The notes beneath the pieces were generated by a model. The model searched no databases, had not been told where the DNA came from, and saw only the letters and a list, made by a program, of their open reading frames with translations. 64,000 bases of DNA from Isochrysis galbana (Eukaryota > Haptophyta > Isochrysidales > Isochrysidaceae), in assembly GCA_018136815.1 (NCBI GenBank), contig CM030931.1, positions 5,214,148-5,278,147 on the forward strand. The letters run 5' to 3'. The position numbers and the translations under genes were made by a program. Of this stretch, positions 63,801 through 64,000 are shown piece by piece; positions within the stretch are counted from its first letter, which is position 1, and the number at the start of each line of letters is the position of its first letter.

Positions 63801-64000
63801 GCGGAAGGGGCGGCTGCGGCGACAATGGAAGGAGCGGTTGGACTGATGGCAGGAGGCAAGCCTGCAGCACTGGTGGGAGGGGCGGCTGCGATGCCGGCGG
63901 GAGGGGCGGCTGCGATGCCGGCGGGAGGGGCGGCTGCGATGCCGGCGGGAGGGGCGGCTGCGGCGCCGGCGGGAGGGGCGGCTGCGGCGCCGGCGGGAGG
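60850..64000 (-). CDS. Large Pro/Ser-rich protein, partial (5' end outside window)
   Basis: The frame is open from the stop at 60850 to the window edge, at least 1049 codons, without introns. It is dominated by Ser, Pro, Ala, Arg and acidic residues and predicted to be mostly disordered. The visible N-terminal part consists of PPLPPAxQ-type octapeptide repeats (63866-64000 and beyond), then SPRSRAPTSPLSRAPR-type SR/SP stretches. Near the C-terminus RLVRRVSFSDPLSPR contains an RVxF-type PP1-docking motif. Short helical segments (ADPLLAIRQLRMTLDQ, DRIARNLAHLQSQLAQ) end the protein. No catalytic domain is visible, so a scaffold or regulatory role is only a guess. Confidence 0.6.
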   Translation of the reverse strand, partial: LPPAPQPPLPPAPQPPLPPASQPPLPPASQPPLPPASQPPLPPVLQACLLPSVQPLLPLSPQPPLPPSPQPPSPLAHHATQLPPSTSPLRPPDRLMRQESQMPSQPGLPPPPSQSFDVKHGVHLVPYQLSKPPEPTPSSHVTSQPSSSAPPENAALEREQSPVPHPRPPEVQPPLVGDRGFRDEWEPCEMRPWHPPHGTCSPSMSSRSPRSRAPTSPLSRAPRHTPMPPLPPLPETETASTECSPTSAESQEGIDFSKASQSRDTAPIQEVDGAPTSGGARTTNGFSGSRAAQPLASSASAYPSDVSLNAEHLLGSADAEAQLSFLSNEKTVQRRRSPLLESPSTPELFVQDPIADFGPSPPVITRELDIRDDVNQIVKPVPPVSTRVLPLHATSAFAAAAPSAGPEHAMWSPAVHVLSSSMPPWMPSHRFSHIVTSENGCAGSNAARPADTRIIEGVEPSPLPSHEPICFDSEGGTIPVRSSSNCLPCILPADLEGSVREAPRRLLPMAPCTVQSDVENVGADETGNKSHPTRASIQDGWSSDISQSSSLPSISLEACSTSAPTTSLQVAASFGDGSKTQSRTNVDFDCSGRIASLTSQLSSRGRRDAHEQSDQSDISCNVQPPATSTALRQKARPPPLQLQRSVSSDLMASAISPSAAASHGMASNTIPAVPDVVHASGSDGNGTEGCSGMAERRADPLLAIRQLRMTLDQSTDAASARKLDLNDLLRRQTDVTRKMCTQSLGNGAFACRDLSVRGNLATTASHGGAVACARSGPACPLSQVAAEARASTTLDRIQMLLAGGRDRSATALIAAPVASTGASQSLSAAVHGDPLARLGRIIERQRALQSKPSLEKSPPPISPRAAWTANLQTSRPASSLASNMSPEAILQAHLSSDALRRVGQLVGKGESIETQQEEVKCDGTDNDPQAHATQPPRLVRRVSFSDPLSPRVKAPSAQPSPNTCYAGASPEAKVSDWAKRVEATLRLNREPTSCETATQSYCVDAAPPRVLGTPSTVAPGPQVPGVLPATPFDRIARNLAHLQSQLAQQ
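63866..64000 (-). repeat. 24-bp tandem repeat encoding PPLPPAxQ
   Basis: Units of GGCGGCTGCGATGCCGGCGG + GAGG on the + strand, with GATGCC/GGCGCC variants, continue to the window end; degenerate units extend back to about 63770. Confidence 0.85.

Overview
This 64-kb window is nuclear DNA of a eukaryote, most likely a GC-rich unicellular flagellated alga. The protein-coding genes are well spaced and many carry GT-AG introns of about 110-370 bp. The gene mix is a galactokinase, a photolyase-family protein, a PAS/histidine-kinase/receiver hybrid kinase, a Skp1-like protein, RING and coiled-coil proteins, a C2orf69 homologue and a candidate axonemal (CFAP144-like) protein. There is also a tRNA-Pro gene, CT-rich 5' regions and many transposon remnants. 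A haptophyte or stramenopile alga would fit, but the sequence alone does not settle this. Three 100-N assembly gaps lie at 9460, 34560 and 59660.

Layout. 0.6-5.9 kb: C2orf69-family gene (+), coiled-coil gene (-), small spliced hypothetical gene (+). 5.9-9.3 kb: repeat and mobile-element island with a hairpin-headed repeat ORF, two ORFs of possible viral origin and an IS4/IS5-like transposase fused by deletion to a Fanzor-type zinc ribbon. 10.3-15.0 kb: two-exon gene (-) made of 24 tandem 52-residue units. 16.3-25.9 kb: one gene of about 17 exons (+) that I reconstruct as a single-pass receptor. Its ectodomain is a bacterial-type solute-binding domain (TauA/SsuA/NMT1) plus CUB and EGF-like modules; its cytoplasmic part is a 'SHQW' (HET/TIR-like) module with a long polar tail. 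26-28.7 kb: repeats. 29.2-31.0 kb: galactokinase (-) with a C-terminal membrane anchor. 31.2-32.8 kb: a complete DNA-transposon-like element with terminal inverted repeats, target duplication and an intron-bearing ORF. 33-35.3 kb: microsatellites and repeats. 35.7-45.0 kb: Skp1-like (-), nested MITEs, RING protein (-), CFAP144-like gene (+), hybrid kinase (-). 46.4-55.1 kb: non-autonomous hAT element, tRNA-Pro, a decayed chromodomain Ty3/gypsy element and a hAT transposase with one nonsense codon. 55.8-57.6 kb: photolyase (+). 58-60 kb: hAT and Fanzor remnants. 60.8-64 kb: large Pro/Ser-rich protein (-) running off the window.

The two strongest signals are (i) the receptor gene, where every splice junction in my model keeps frame and joins a prokaryote-like ligand-binding ectodomain across a membrane segment to an intracellular signalling-type module, and (ii) a family of IS4-like/Fanzor composite elements represented by two internally deleted copies and one MITE. 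Most of the rest is ordinary host housekeeping plus layered transposon debris.
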